Notes under the pieces: generated by a model | Database searches by the model: none | Told to the model about the DNA's origin: nothing | Seen by the model: the letters and a program-made list of their open reading frames with translations, nothing else | Made by a program: the position numbers and the translations under genes | Origin: an uncultured Collinsella sp. | GTDB taxonomy: Bacteria > Actinomycetota > Coriobacteriia > Coriobacteriales > Coriobacteriaceae | Length of the DNA stretch: 26,099 bases | Assembly: GCA_958447915.1 (NCBI GenBank) | Contig: CAUDCB010000006.1 | Span: 1 to 26,099 of the forward strand | Direction: 5' to 3' | In this document: positions 1-6,510 of the stretch, piece after piece | Numbering within the stretch: the stretch's first letter is position 1 | Layout: each line of letters begins with the position of its first letter

Positions 1-1087
1 CCTCGATGGTGATGTGGTCACCAGGCATAGCCATCTCGGTGCCCTCGGGGAGCTTGACCGTACCGGTAACGTCGGTGGTACGGAAGTAGAACTGAGGACG
101 ATAACCATCGAAGAACGGGGTGTGACGGCCGCCCTCCTCCTTGGTCAGAACGTAGATCTCACCGGTGAACTTGGTGTGCGGGGTAACCGAACCGGGCTTG
201 CAGAGAACCTGGCCGCGCTCGATGTCCTCGCGCTTGATGCCGCGGAGCAGCAGACCGACGTTGTCGCCAGCCTCGCAGAAGTCCATGGACTTACGGAACA
301 TCTCGATACCGGTAACGACGGTGTTCTGGGTATCCTTGATGCCGACAATCTCGACGGGCTCGTTGAGCTTGAGCTCACCGCGCTCGACACGGCCGGTAGC
401 AACGGTACCACGGCCGGAGATGGTCATAACGTCCTCAACGGCCATCAGGAAGGGGAGGTCGTTGTTACGAGCAGGCGTCGGGATGTACTCGTCGACGGCC
501 TTCATGAGCTCGCGGATAGCGTCCATCCACTTGGCGTCGCCCTCGAGAGCGCCCAGAGCGGAACCACGGATGACGGGGATGTCGTCGCCGGGGAAATCGT
601 ACTCGGAGAGGAGCTCACGGGTCTCCATCTCGACGAGGTCGATAAGCTCGTCATCGTCGACCATGTCGCACTTGTTCAGGAAGACGACGATGTAAGGAAC
701 GCCGACCTGACGGGCGAGCAGGATGTGCTCGCGGGTCTGAGCCATGGGGCCGTCGGTAGCGGCGATGACCAGGATAGCGCCGTCCATCTGAGCAGCACCG
801 GAGATCATGTTCTTGACGTAGTCAGCGTGGCCCGGGCAGTCAACGTGAGCGTAGTGACGGGCAGCAGTCTCGTACTCGACGTGGGAGACGGAGATCGTAA
901 TGCCGCGCTCGCGCTCCTCGGGAGCCTTGTCGATGTTCTCGAACGCAGTGAAGTCAGCCTTGCAGCCCTCGGTCTCGGAGAGAACCTTGGTGATGGCGGC
1001 GGTCAGCGTGGTCTTGCCGTGGTCGACGTGACCAATGGTGCCGATGTTAACATGCGGCTTAGTGCGCTCAAACTTCTCTTTGGCCAT
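1..1087 (-). CDS. tuf: Elongation factor Tu (3' end outside window)
   Basis: EF-Tu is the GTPase that delivers aminoacyl-tRNA to the ribosomal A site. The reading frame opens MAKEKFERTKPHVNIGTIGH and carries the P-loop GHVDHGKT (residues 19-26), the DCPGH G3 motif and the NKCD G4 motif, followed by most of domains II and III. 362 codons are present; the family is about 395-400 residues, so roughly 35 C-terminal residues lie left of base 1. The ATG at 1085-1087 is preceded by a strong Shine-Dalgarno (GAGGAGG, minus strand, about 1093-1100). It is the last visible member of a tRNA-Tyr/Thr/Met-tuf transcription unit. The long open frames in this stretch on other frames are shadows of its biased codon use. 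Identification is certain. Confidence 0.98.
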   Translation of the reverse strand, partial: MAKEKFERTKPHVNIGTIGHVDHGKTTLTAAITKVLSETEGCKADFTAFENIDKAPEERERGITISVSHVEYETAARHYAHVDCPGHADYVKNMISGAAQMDGAILVIAATDGPMAQTREHILLARQVGVPYIVVFLNKCDMVDDDELIDLVEMETRELLSEYDFPGDDIPVIRGSALGALEGDAKWMDAIRELMKAVDEYIPTPARNNDLPFLMAVEDVMTISGRGTVATGRVERGELKLNEPVEIVGIKDTQNTVVTGIEMFRKSMDFCEAGDNVGLLLRGIKREDIERGQVLCKPGSVTPHTKFTGEIYVLTKEEGGRHTPFFDGYRPQFYFRTTDVTGTVKLPEGTEMAMPGDHITIE

Positions 1088-1108
1088 AAAGCCCTCCTCT
1101 TAACAGGT

Positions 1109-1171
1109 CGTCCCCGGACGGGACTTTGCCTTTATACCATAGTGGCCTCTCAACATACTATTGAGAAGCCA
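1109..1171 (-). other. Structured spacer between tRNA-Met and tuf
   Basis: On the minus strand an 11-bp stem forms between 1143-1153 and 1161-1171 with a 7-nt loop and a single U-G pair. A smaller GTCCC/GGGAC hairpin at about 1109-1123 lies just before the tuf Shine-Dalgarno. No T-run follows the larger stem, so it looks more like an RNA-processing or stability structure separating tRNA from mRNA than a terminator. Function is inferred only from position. Confidence 0.45.
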
Positions 1172-1183
1172 CCGTGTTACCTA

Positions 1184-1260
1184 TGGTAGCGGTGACTGGA
1201 TTCGAACCAGTGACGCCACGGGTATGAACCGTGTGCTCTAACCAACTGAGCTACACCGCC
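1184..1260 (-). tRNA. tRNA-Met (CAT)
   Basis: A full cloverleaf reads on the minus strand: acceptor GGCGGTG pairs with CACCGCT, the D-arm is GCTC/GAGC, the anticodon stem CACGG/CCGTG encloses TTCATAC (anticodon CAT), and the T-arm carries TTCGAAT. The discriminator A and an encoded CCA (1184-1186) follow. The G1-U72 end and lack of the three G-C pairs typical of initiator anticodon stems point to elongator Met; a lysidine-modified Ile-CAU tRNA cannot be fully excluded. Confidence 0.93.
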
Positions 1261-1263
1261 GGA

Positions 1264-1339
1264 TGGAGCCTGCAACCAGACTTGAACTGGTGACCTCTTC
1301 GTTACCAACGAAGTGCTCTACCGACTGAGCTATACAGGC
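1264..1339 (-). tRNA. tRNA-Thr (GGT)
   Basis: The cloverleaf has acceptor GCCTGTA/TGCAGGC, anticodon stem CTTCG/CGAAG with loop TTGGTAA (anticodon GGT), T-loop TTCAAGT, discriminator T and encoded CCA. It sits 3 nt upstream of tRNA-Met in the same transcription unit. Confidence 0.94.
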
Positions 1340-1349
1340 ACTTGACGGG

Positions 1350-1431
1350 TGGGAGCTATAGGATTCGAACCTATGTAGGCAGAGCCAACGGGTTTACAGC
1401 CCGTCCCCATTAACCACTCGGGCAAACTCCC
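1350..1431 (-). tRNA. tRNA-Tyr (GTA)
   Basis: A class II tRNA with a long variable arm. Acceptor GGGAGTT pairs with AGCTCCC; anticodon stem ACGGG/CCCGT holds loop CTGTAAA (anticodon GTA). The discriminator A is followed by CCC, so the CCA end is not encoded here, unlike in the two tRNAs downstream. It is the first gene of the tRNA-tuf unit. Confidence 0.94.
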
Positions 1432-1493
1432 AATCGTTCAAGTATCCGCAGGTCCTTTGGTCTTTTGGACCGCCGCCCCCGCGAACGAAAAAG

Positions 1494-1523
1494 ATAATAC
1501 GATGCAACCTTGGGGGCTGTCAA
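1494..1523 (-). promoter_or_regulatory. Promoter of the tRNA-tuf unit
   Basis: On the minus strand a consensus -35 TTGACA (1518-1523) and a -10 TATTAT (1494-1499) are spaced by 18 nt. The expected start lies about 55 nt upstream of tRNA-Tyr. The near-consensus hexamers fit a heavily expressed unit. Confidence 0.75.
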
Positions 1524-1740
1524 CGAAAACCTCTAGATACACGGTTCCGGGCGTATCTATATAGCCGTGACCTGCGGTTTTGCTGAGTTTGATTATGTGG
1601 AGTGATGAATTTGGCAATGCTGGCGTCATTTCCCAAGGGCACACTTTGGCGTGATGGAGTATGTCTGCAGTCTCGACCCTCGATAACGGATCCCTTGCGC
1701 TTATTACATAGGTCGTGATCGGCCTTCACCGGCACAATTC

Positions 1741-1848
1741 AGCGTGGATTTTCTCCCGTTTGACATCGAGCGTGGATAATCTCCCGCTTTTGGCGTGTTT
1801 CTGAGGCCAAAGTGGCAGATTATCCACGCTCATTCTCTAGGCGGGAGA
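1741..1848. repeat. Inverted pair of a dispersed repeat (ATCCACGCT / CGGGAGA)
   Basis: The nonamer ATCCACGCT occurs three times here: on the minus strand at 1741-1749 and 1769-1777, and on the plus strand at 1822-1830. The heptamer CGGGAGA follows 19-20 nt after the core in the 1769 and 1822 copies. The two inner copies face each other and give a perfect 15-bp stem (1768-1782 with 1817-1831), continued by TTTGGC/GCCAAA inside. A further copy is at 5869-5898. This is the main content of the 430-bp gap between tRNA-Tyr and the RpiR gene; no convincing gene is seen there. Confidence 0.7.
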
Positions 1849-1862
1849 ACTATAGAGCCGAA

Positions 1863-2735
1863 CTACTCGGGCCAGGCCAAAGTAGACCCATAGAGCGGCT
1901 CCCCCTTGGTGCAGGGGTAGCGACTCAAGTAACACGACGATAGCAAGTCGAAGAAATAAGTCATGGCATATTTCGAATAAACGCCGAGTCGGTCAATTCC
2001 GTTTCCCGCATTACCAAGACGATATACACGGTCAAAAGACCTCGATTTGTCATCGTTGCTAAACGCAGTAATTAGAATCTTCCTGCCCGAACGGCAATCA
2101 AGATACTCACGTGCCTGTGACGCAAATAGCCCGGAGACCGATACGAGAATTATCAATGACTGCGAAACGTCTCCCATGTTTTTCAATTCCGCGACGTTAG
2201 CCCCAGCAACTATGCGAACTATCTTGCCCGCATAAAACATTTCCTGCTGAAATCGTACGAGATTGGCGCTCACATTATTGGTGCACCAGATTTCAACGTT
2301 TTTATGGCCATCAATTTCGTCGGCAAGGTGCTTAATAGCGATATCGGACACGCCGCTTTCAACCTCAGCGAACATCTCGATCATGCGAACGTCGAGCTCT
2401 GCCCTGTACTCCTCGTAGCCAAATTCCTCCTCTCGATGGCTTAAGTCGCTTGGAAAGACTGATTGAGTAAATGATTCTTTCAAATCGCTAAGAGACTGGT
2501 AGCCCAATCGATTGCAGAAACGACGAACAGCGGAACGGGTCACGAATGCATCGCGGGTTATTGCGGCAACATTGATTTCGCTCGAACGCCTAATGTGAGC
2601 GATGAGATATCGAGCGATGGCGGCATCGTTTGACCCAAACTCGCTGTTGATGATTGAGCTAATGCGATTGAGCACATCGAAGTCATTGATATTCACGTGA
2701 TCCCTCTTTCCGCTCTCCTCGAAATCATGGTTCAT
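1863..2735 (-). CDS. MurR/RpiR-family transcriptional regulator (HTH + SIS)
   Basis: This protein resembles RpiR-type regulators: an N-terminal helix-turn-helix (about residues 20-85, with an ITRDAFVTRSAVRRFCNRLGY-like recognition segment) and a C-terminal SIS sugar-phosphate-binding domain (about 125-255, with a SVSG stretch near 200). RpiR regulators sense phosphosugars and usually control adjacent sugar genes. It diverges from the GH1-PTS operon 112 bp away, so it probably controls that operon. Length (290 aa) is normal. The start is uncertain: the ATG at 2733-2735 has no good Shine-Dalgarno, whereas a GTG at 2694-2696 (residue 14) follows AGAGGG at proper spacing and keeps the domain intact. 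Whether it activates or represses cannot be read from sequence. Confidence 0.85.
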   Translation of the reverse strand: MNHDFEESGKRDHVNINDFDVLNRISSIINSEFGSNDAAIARYLIAHIRRSSEINVAAITRDAFVTRSAVRRFCNRLGYQSLSDLKESFTQSVFPSDLSHREEEFGYEEYRAELDVRMIEMFAEVESGVSDIAIKHLADEIDGHKNVEIWCTNNVSANLVRFQQEMFYAGKIVRIVAGANVAELKNMGDVSQSLIILVSVSGLFASQAREYLDCRSGRKILITAFSNDDKSRSFDRVYRLGNAGNGIDRLGVYSKYAMTYFFDLLSSCYLSRYPCTKGEPLYGSTLAWPE

Positions 2736-2738
2736 TTA

Positions 2739-2776
2739 TTGAATCAAACAGCTTTGGTCGTTCTCCTATGATTCAA
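2739..2776. promoter_or_regulatory. Candidate operator between RpiR gene and GH1-PTS operon
   Basis: A perfect inverted repeat, TTGAATCA (2739-2746) and TGATTCAA (2769-2776), is separated by 22 nt in the divergent intergenic region. The left arm abuts the annotated RpiR start. It is a reasonable binding site for the RpiR-like regulator; no confident -35/-10 pair could be assigned. Confidence 0.5.
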
Positions 2777-2847
2777 ATCAGTTGACGTCATCTTAATCGT
2801 AATTCCGCCACACGTATCCACCGTGTTGAATGATGGAAAGGGGATTC

Positions 2848-4266
2848 ATGGACAACGTGAACATCATGCCGTTTCTCTGGGGTTCCGCCACGGCGTCTTA
2901 TCAGTGCGAGGGTGCCTGGAACGAAGACGGCAAAGGCCTTGGCGAGTGGGATTTCTTTAGCCACACAAGCAATAAGAACATCAACCATGTTGACGGTGAT
3001 GTATCTTGCGACTTCTACCATCGCTATGAAGAAGATATCCGCATGATGAAAGAAGGCGGACAAAACACTTATCGCTTCTCTCTTTCATGGAGTCGAATCA
3101 TCCCCACGGGTATCGGCGAAGTGAATGAAGAGGGTATCGATTTTTATAATCGGGTCATTGATTGTTGCCTCGAAAATGGCATAGAGCCCAACGTTACGCT
3201 GTTCCATTACGATCTACCATTCACGCTTGCTTGCAAAGGCGGATGGCTGAACAACGACATGGCAGAGTGGTTCTGCAAATACGCCAAGATTTGCTTTGAG
3301 CGCTTTGGAGACCGCGTCAAAATCTGGGCTACCGTTAACGAGCCGCATTTCTACAGCTACTGCGTAAACATGTTGGGCAACTATCCCCCCAATCGATCGC
3401 TCGACGTTCAGTCGTACATGCAGTTTCAGTACAACCTGATGCGCGCGAGCGCACTCGCAGTCCGAACATATCGTCAAATGGGCTACGACGGCATCATCGG
3501 CGCCGTCCACGATGGCGGCGTTGTCGAACTCGACCCGGCAACCGAGCACCCTGATGACGTATTTCGATACGCAGACTTTTTCGCCAATCGCATGATTCTG
3601 GCACCAGCGCTTCAGGGTCAACTGCCGCCAGAAATGGACGAAATCCTTGAAAAACTTGGCGTCTCGCTCTATCGATCCCCAAATGACGTAGAAGAATTCA
3701 GAGACGGTAAAGTCGATTTTATTGGACTCAACGTGTATTGCCGAGAGTATGTAACCGACTGGCACGGTGGAGAGCTTGCCGTTTCGGCGAACAATAAGGG
3801 CGGTTCGAGCAAAAAGGTCGAAGGAAAATGCATTGCGCCCTTGTTTGAAAGCGCCCGCGACAGCAATGTTCCCCGCAATAAATGGGGCCGCGAAATACTC
3901 CCAGGTTGCATGTATTCAACCATCATGGATGTCCACGAGCGCTATGACGCGCCCCGCATCTTTATTACGGAAAACGGACATGGCGCCTATGAGCAACCAG
4001 ACGCAGACGGAATGATCCACGATGATGACCGCATCGAGCTTCTGGGCCAGTTCATCGAGCACATGATGAGGGCTAAGCGCGACGGCGCGCGCGTTGAGGG
4101 CTACTACCTCTGGTCGACGATGGATCTGTATAGCTGGATCAACGGCTACGAAAAACGATACGGACTTGTCCATATCGACTTCGAGAACAATCTGGAGCGC
4201 ACCCCCAAAAAGAGCTGGTATTGGTACCGAGACCTTATCTCGAAGTATCAGGAGCAGGAAGGTTAG
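2848..4266 (+). CDS. GH1 6-phospho-beta-glycosidase
   Basis: A cytoplasmic glycoside hydrolase family 1 enzyme that would split beta-linked disaccharide phosphates imported by the neighbouring PTS. Both catalytic glutamates are present: acid/base E165 in TVNEP and nucleophile E375 in ITENG (numbered from the 2848 start). Near the C-terminus SWINGYEKRYG supplies Ser429, Lys436 and Tyr438, the phosphate-binding triad known from Lactococcus LacG (S428/K435/Y437); Trp430 matches LacG Trp429, a residue linked to 6-phospho-galactoside preference. An upstream in-frame ATG at 2830 exists, but the ATG at 2848 has GGAAAGGGG directly before it and is preferred, giving 472 aa, normal for the family. It lies 9 bp before the PTS gene. 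The family is certain; gluco- versus galacto-specificity is open. Confidence 0.93.
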   Translation: MDNVNIMPFLWGSATASYQCEGAWNEDGKGLGEWDFFSHTSNKNINHVDGDVSCDFYHRYEEDIRMMKEGGQNTYRFSLSWSRIIPTGIGEVNEEGIDFYNRVIDCCLENGIEPNVTLFHYDLPFTLACKGGWLNNDMAEWFCKYAKICFERFGDRVKIWATVNEPHFYSYCVNMLGNYPPNRSLDVQSYMQFQYNLMRASALAVRTYRQMGYDGIIGAVHDGGVVELDPATEHPDDVFRYADFFANRMILAPALQGQLPPEMDEILEKLGVSLYRSPNDVEEFRDGKVDFIGLNVYCREYVTDWHGGELAVSANNKGGSSKKVEGKCIAPLFESARDSNVPRNKWGREILPGCMYSTIMDVHERYDAPRIFITENGHGAYEQPDADGMIHDDDRIELLGQFIEHMMRAKRDGARVEGYYLWSTMDLYSWINGYEKRYGLVHIDFENNLERTPKKSWYWYRDLISKYQEQEG

Positions 4267-4275
4267 GAGAAAGAG

Positions 4276-5676
4276 ATGAAATATCAGGCAATGTCCGAAA
4301 CAGTCCTAAAGGCTGTTGGCGGCAAAGAGAACATTACATCGGTAACTCATTGTGCGACGCGCCTTCGCATCGACGCACGAGACACCTCGATCATCGATCT
4401 CCAGCTCGCCAAATCGGCCGATCAGGCGCTCGGGGCAGTAGTCAGCGGTGGCCAGCTTCAGGTGATCATCGGCCCCAACGTCACCGAGGCTTACAACGAC
4501 TTCCTCGACTTCGCGGGAATCGAAGTCGGCGGTGGCACGGTTGCCGACGATGCCCAAACCGCCAAAGACCTTGCAGAAGGCATTAAAAGCGGTAACACCG
4601 CCATGGGCTTGATTGAGAAATTCGGGAACGTCTCTGCACAGGTATTCATGCCCATCGTCCCGGCGCTCATCGTTGGCGGACTCATTCTTTCGATCAAGAA
4701 TCTCCTGGTCAATTATTGCGGATTGAGCACCGATAGCGGAACCGCCCAGGTCCTGTTGGCGATCTTTAGCGCTTCGTTTAGCTTCTTACCCGTTTATCTT
4801 GGTTATCAGCTCGCGGCCGTCATGAAGATGCAGCCCATCATGGGCGCATTGCTGGGCGCGATCATGATCAGCTCGTCCATTAGCGGTGCCGAGGGTCTCG
4901 ACTTTCTTGGTATTCCCATCCCGACGAACGACTATTCGAGTACGGTAGTGCCCATCGTACTGGGCGTTGTATTCATGTACTTTGTCGACCGCGGCCTTCA
5001 GAAGATCATTCCCGACGTTACCAAACTGTTCTTGAAGCCGCTGCTCACCATGATCATCGTCGTGCCCGTCGAGCTTATTATCCTTGGCCCCGCCGGCAGC
5101 ATGATGGGCTACGCGCTGAGCGATGCCGTCACGTGGCTTATGGACAACGTGGCATTTATCGCTACTCCGATCCTGGCAGCCCTTAACCCCTATTTCGTCA
5201 TGCTCGGTCTCGATAAGGCTTACATCGCAATCGAAGTTACGAGCCTGGCGCAGCTCGGTTGGGCACCCATTATCTTTGGATTCATCTCGAACCTCTGCAT
5301 TGGCGGCACGAGCCTCGCCCTGGCAACTGCCATGAAGGGAAACAAAGAGAAGAGGGGTATGGTCACCACGGTTGCCGTCACCGCACTCTGTGGCGTAACC
5401 GAGCCCGCGTTCTACGGTTGCCTCATCGAGCGTCCCCGCCTGCTTGTCGGCACGGCAATCGGCGCGCTCTGCGCTGGACTCCCTGCAGGCATCTTTGTTC
5501 TGAAAGAGTATGTTGCGGGAGCATGCCCCGGCCTTCTTTCGGCACTCATCTTTATCGCTCCCGATGGGTCCATGGGTAACTTCGTGCTGGCATGCGTTGT
5601 CGCCATCATCGCCATCGTCGTCTCCTTCATCGCTGCACGCGTGATCATCAAGAAGAACCCCAGCTATATTGAGTAG
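4276..5676 (+). CDS. PTS EIIBC sugar permease (glucose/beta-glucoside type)
   Basis: A phosphotransferase-system transporter that phosphorylates a sugar during import. The N-terminal EIIB domain (about 1-90) has the phosphocysteine C26 in THCATRLR. The C-terminal EIIC domain (about 110-460) is strongly hydrophobic with multiple membrane spans and has the GVTEP motif around residue 376. There is no EIIA domain: the protein stops at 466 aa where bgl-type EIIBCA proteins would continue by about 150 residues, so EIIA must come from elsewhere in the genome. The start has AGGAGAAAGAG in front of ATG and lies 9 bp after the GH1 stop, so the two are cotranscribed. The likely substrate is a beta-glucoside or beta-galactoside. 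Confidence 0.93.
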   Translation: MKYQAMSETVLKAVGGKENITSVTHCATRLRIDARDTSIIDLQLAKSADQALGAVVSGGQLQVIIGPNVTEAYNDFLDFAGIEVGGGTVADDAQTAKDLAEGIKSGNTAMGLIEKFGNVSAQVFMPIVPALIVGGLILSIKNLLVNYCGLSTDSGTAQVLLAIFSASFSFLPVYLGYQLAAVMKMQPIMGALLGAIMISSSISGAEGLDFLGIPIPTNDYSSTVVPIVLGVVFMYFVDRGLQKIIPDVTKLFLKPLLTMIIVVPVELIILGPAGSMMGYALSDAVTWLMDNVAFIATPILAALNPYFVMLGLDKAYIAIEVTSLAQLGWAPIIFGFISNLCIGGTSLALATAMKGNKEKRGMVTTVAVTALCGVTEPAFYGCLIERPRLLVGTAIGALCAGLPAGIFVLKEYVAGACPGLLSALIFIAPDGSMGNFVLACVVAIIAIVVSFIAARVIIKKNPSYIE

Positions 5677-5777
5677 ATGCCCGCTGTTTGCATTGGGGAC
5701 ATCCTCGGCAGACCATTAGCAAGAACCCAAGAAGTTCCTTAGGAGCTCGATTAATCCATTCGGATTCCTGAGGCACA

Positions 5778-5816
5778 AACGACCCCGATTCCACAATGAA
5801 ATTGGGGTCGTTGTTT
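5778..5816 (+). terminator. Terminator of the GH1-PTS operon
   Basis: A 13-bp stem (5778-5790 with 5800-5812, one G-U pair) encloses a 9-nt loop and is followed by TTGTTTCT. It lies about 100 bp after the PTS stop codon on the plus strand. Confidence 0.85.
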
Positions 5817-5868
5817 CTAAAGCCGTCGATAGACAATCGGTGTTTACCTTAGCTCCCTATCCAAGTTA

Positions 5869-5931
5869 ATTATCCACGCTCGTTCTCCGGTCGGGAGATT
5901 TTCTTCGCTCGCGTATCCAGAAATCCACGCT
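5869..5931 (+). repeat. Further copies of the ATCCACGCT / CGGGAGA repeat
   Basis: TTATCCACGCTC at 5870-5881 is followed by CGGGAGA at 5892-5898, with the same 20-nt phasing as the copy at 1822-1848. A second, looser copy of ATCCACGCT occurs at 5923-5931. With the 1741-1848 copies they bracket the sugar cassette on both sides. Confidence 0.65.
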
Positions 5932-5968
5932 CGAGCAGGACATCCAGATCCGCGCCCGCCCTTGTCTC

Positions 5969-6095
5969 GATCTGTAACAGCAAGAGGCCTATTCCGCTTC
6001 TACATGTTACAGATCAAGATATTCCTAAAACACCCTAAGTTTCATCTCAATCTGTAACAGTTAGATGCCGAATATCGGTCTTGGTGTTACAGATT
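5969..6095. repeat. Two 47-bp hairpin units, tandem, 80-bp period
   Basis: Unit 1 (5969-6015) is bounded by a perfect 11-bp inverted repeat, GATCTGTAACA and TGTTACAGATC. Unit 2 (6049-6095) is bounded by AATCTGTAACA and TGTTACAGATT, also perfect. Both have a 25-nt interior and begin exactly 80 bp apart in the same orientation. The interiors are related but diverged and each can partly extend the stem. The changed terminal base is compensated on the other arm. The rest of the 5677-6209 gap contains no supported gene. Confidence 0.75.
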
Positions 6096-6169
6096 TAGAC
6101 AAACTGGAGGACGAGACAAACCAAAAACGGGATGGGCGCTAACCCGATGGCGCACCACCTAAATAGAAA

Positions 6170-6200
6170 CGGGCTCTGTCCCATATAGAGACAGAGCCCG
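6170..6200 (-). terminator. Terminator after tRNA-Thr(TGT)
   Basis: An 11-bp perfect stem CGGGCTCTGTC/GACAGAGCCCG with a 9-nt loop starts 10 nt beyond the tRNA 3' end on the minus strand and is followed by TTTCTATTT. Confidence 0.85.
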
Positions 6201-6209
6201 AAACTCTCA

Positions 6210-6284
6210 TGGAGCCAGTGACAGGAATCGAACCCGCAACCCACTGATTACAAATCAGTTGCGCTACCGTTGCGCCACACTGGC
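6210..6284 (-). tRNA. tRNA-Thr (TGT)
   Basis: The cloverleaf has acceptor GCCAGTG/CACTGGC, anticodon stem ACTGA/TCAGT with loop TTTGTAA (anticodon TGT), T-loop TTCGATT, discriminator T and encoded CCA (6210-6212). It is a single-gene unit with its own promoter and terminator. A 28-bp piece of it (6231-6258) recurs at 6441-6468. Confidence 0.94.
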
Positions 6285-6314
6285 ACACTTGGCGCTTTCG
6301 CGCGAAGCCTGTTT

Positions 6315-6343
6315 AGGATAAAGGAATTGAGGACGGGGCGCAA
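6315..6343 (-). promoter_or_regulatory. Probable promoter of tRNA-Thr(TGT)
   Basis: On the minus strand TTGCGC (6338-6343) and TATCCT (6315-6320) are spaced by 17 nt, about 25 nt upstream of the tRNA 5' end. The -35 match is weak (3 of 6) and the -10 fair (4 of 6); position is the better argument. Confidence 0.4.
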
Positions 6344-6368
6344 CAGGCCCTTCGACCGACCACATCTC

Positions 6369-6393
6369 AAAAACCGTTCGTCAGAACGAACAG
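6369..6393 (-). terminator. Terminator of the rlmB-rae1 unit
   Basis: On the minus strand an 8-bp stem (6386-6393 with 6374-6381, loop of 4) is followed directly by TTTTT. It lies about 120 nt after the rae1 stop. Overlapping alternative stems exist at 6387-6406 (CGAACAG/CTGTTCG) and nearby at 6406-6433 (GTCAAAAC/GTTTTGAC). Confidence 0.6.
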
Positions 6394-6440
6394 TTTTATC
6401 TGTTCGTCAAAACATAAACCTATTCGTTTTGACAGCTGCA

Positions 6441-6468
6441 AACCCGCAACCCACTGATTACAAATCAG
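6441..6468 (-). repeat. 28-bp duplicate of tRNA-Thr(TGT) anticodon/T-arm
   Basis: Bases 6441-6468 are identical to 6231-6258 of the tRNA-Thr gene, in the same orientation, 210 bp apart. The copied part runs from the anticodon stem into the T-loop (tRNA nucleotides about 27-54). Acceptor and D-arm sequences are missing, so this is not a functional tRNA. It could be a decayed tandem tRNA or an attachment-site remnant. Confidence 0.7.
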
Positions 6469-6510
6469 CGGGTAGACCAATCTAGGAAACGGCTCTCTGC
6501 CGCAACTCCC

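Noticed and set aside
14..1189. Long plus-strand open frame opposite tuf
   Set aside because: It is the antisense shadow of EF-Tu, produced by biased third-position GC; the minus-strand protein is unmistakable.
1438..1735. Two small minus-strand open frames upstream of tRNA-Tyr
   Set aside because: No ribosome site or recognisable domain; they overlap the tRNA-tuf promoter and leader.
1741..1848. Replication origin from the DnaA-box-like TTATCCACG cores
   Set aside because: Only two near-matches locally, both part of a larger dispersed repeat, and no dnaA/dnaN or AT-rich unwinding region nearby.
5969..6095. CRISPR-like array
   Set aside because: Only two units, each an inverted repeat with a diverged interior; no repeat-spacer pattern and no cas genes.
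6231..6468. Genomic island bounded by tRNA-Thr att sites
   Set aside because: The two copies are only 210 bp apart, no integrase is present, and the copy lies on the 5' side of the tRNA; kept only as a possible remnant.
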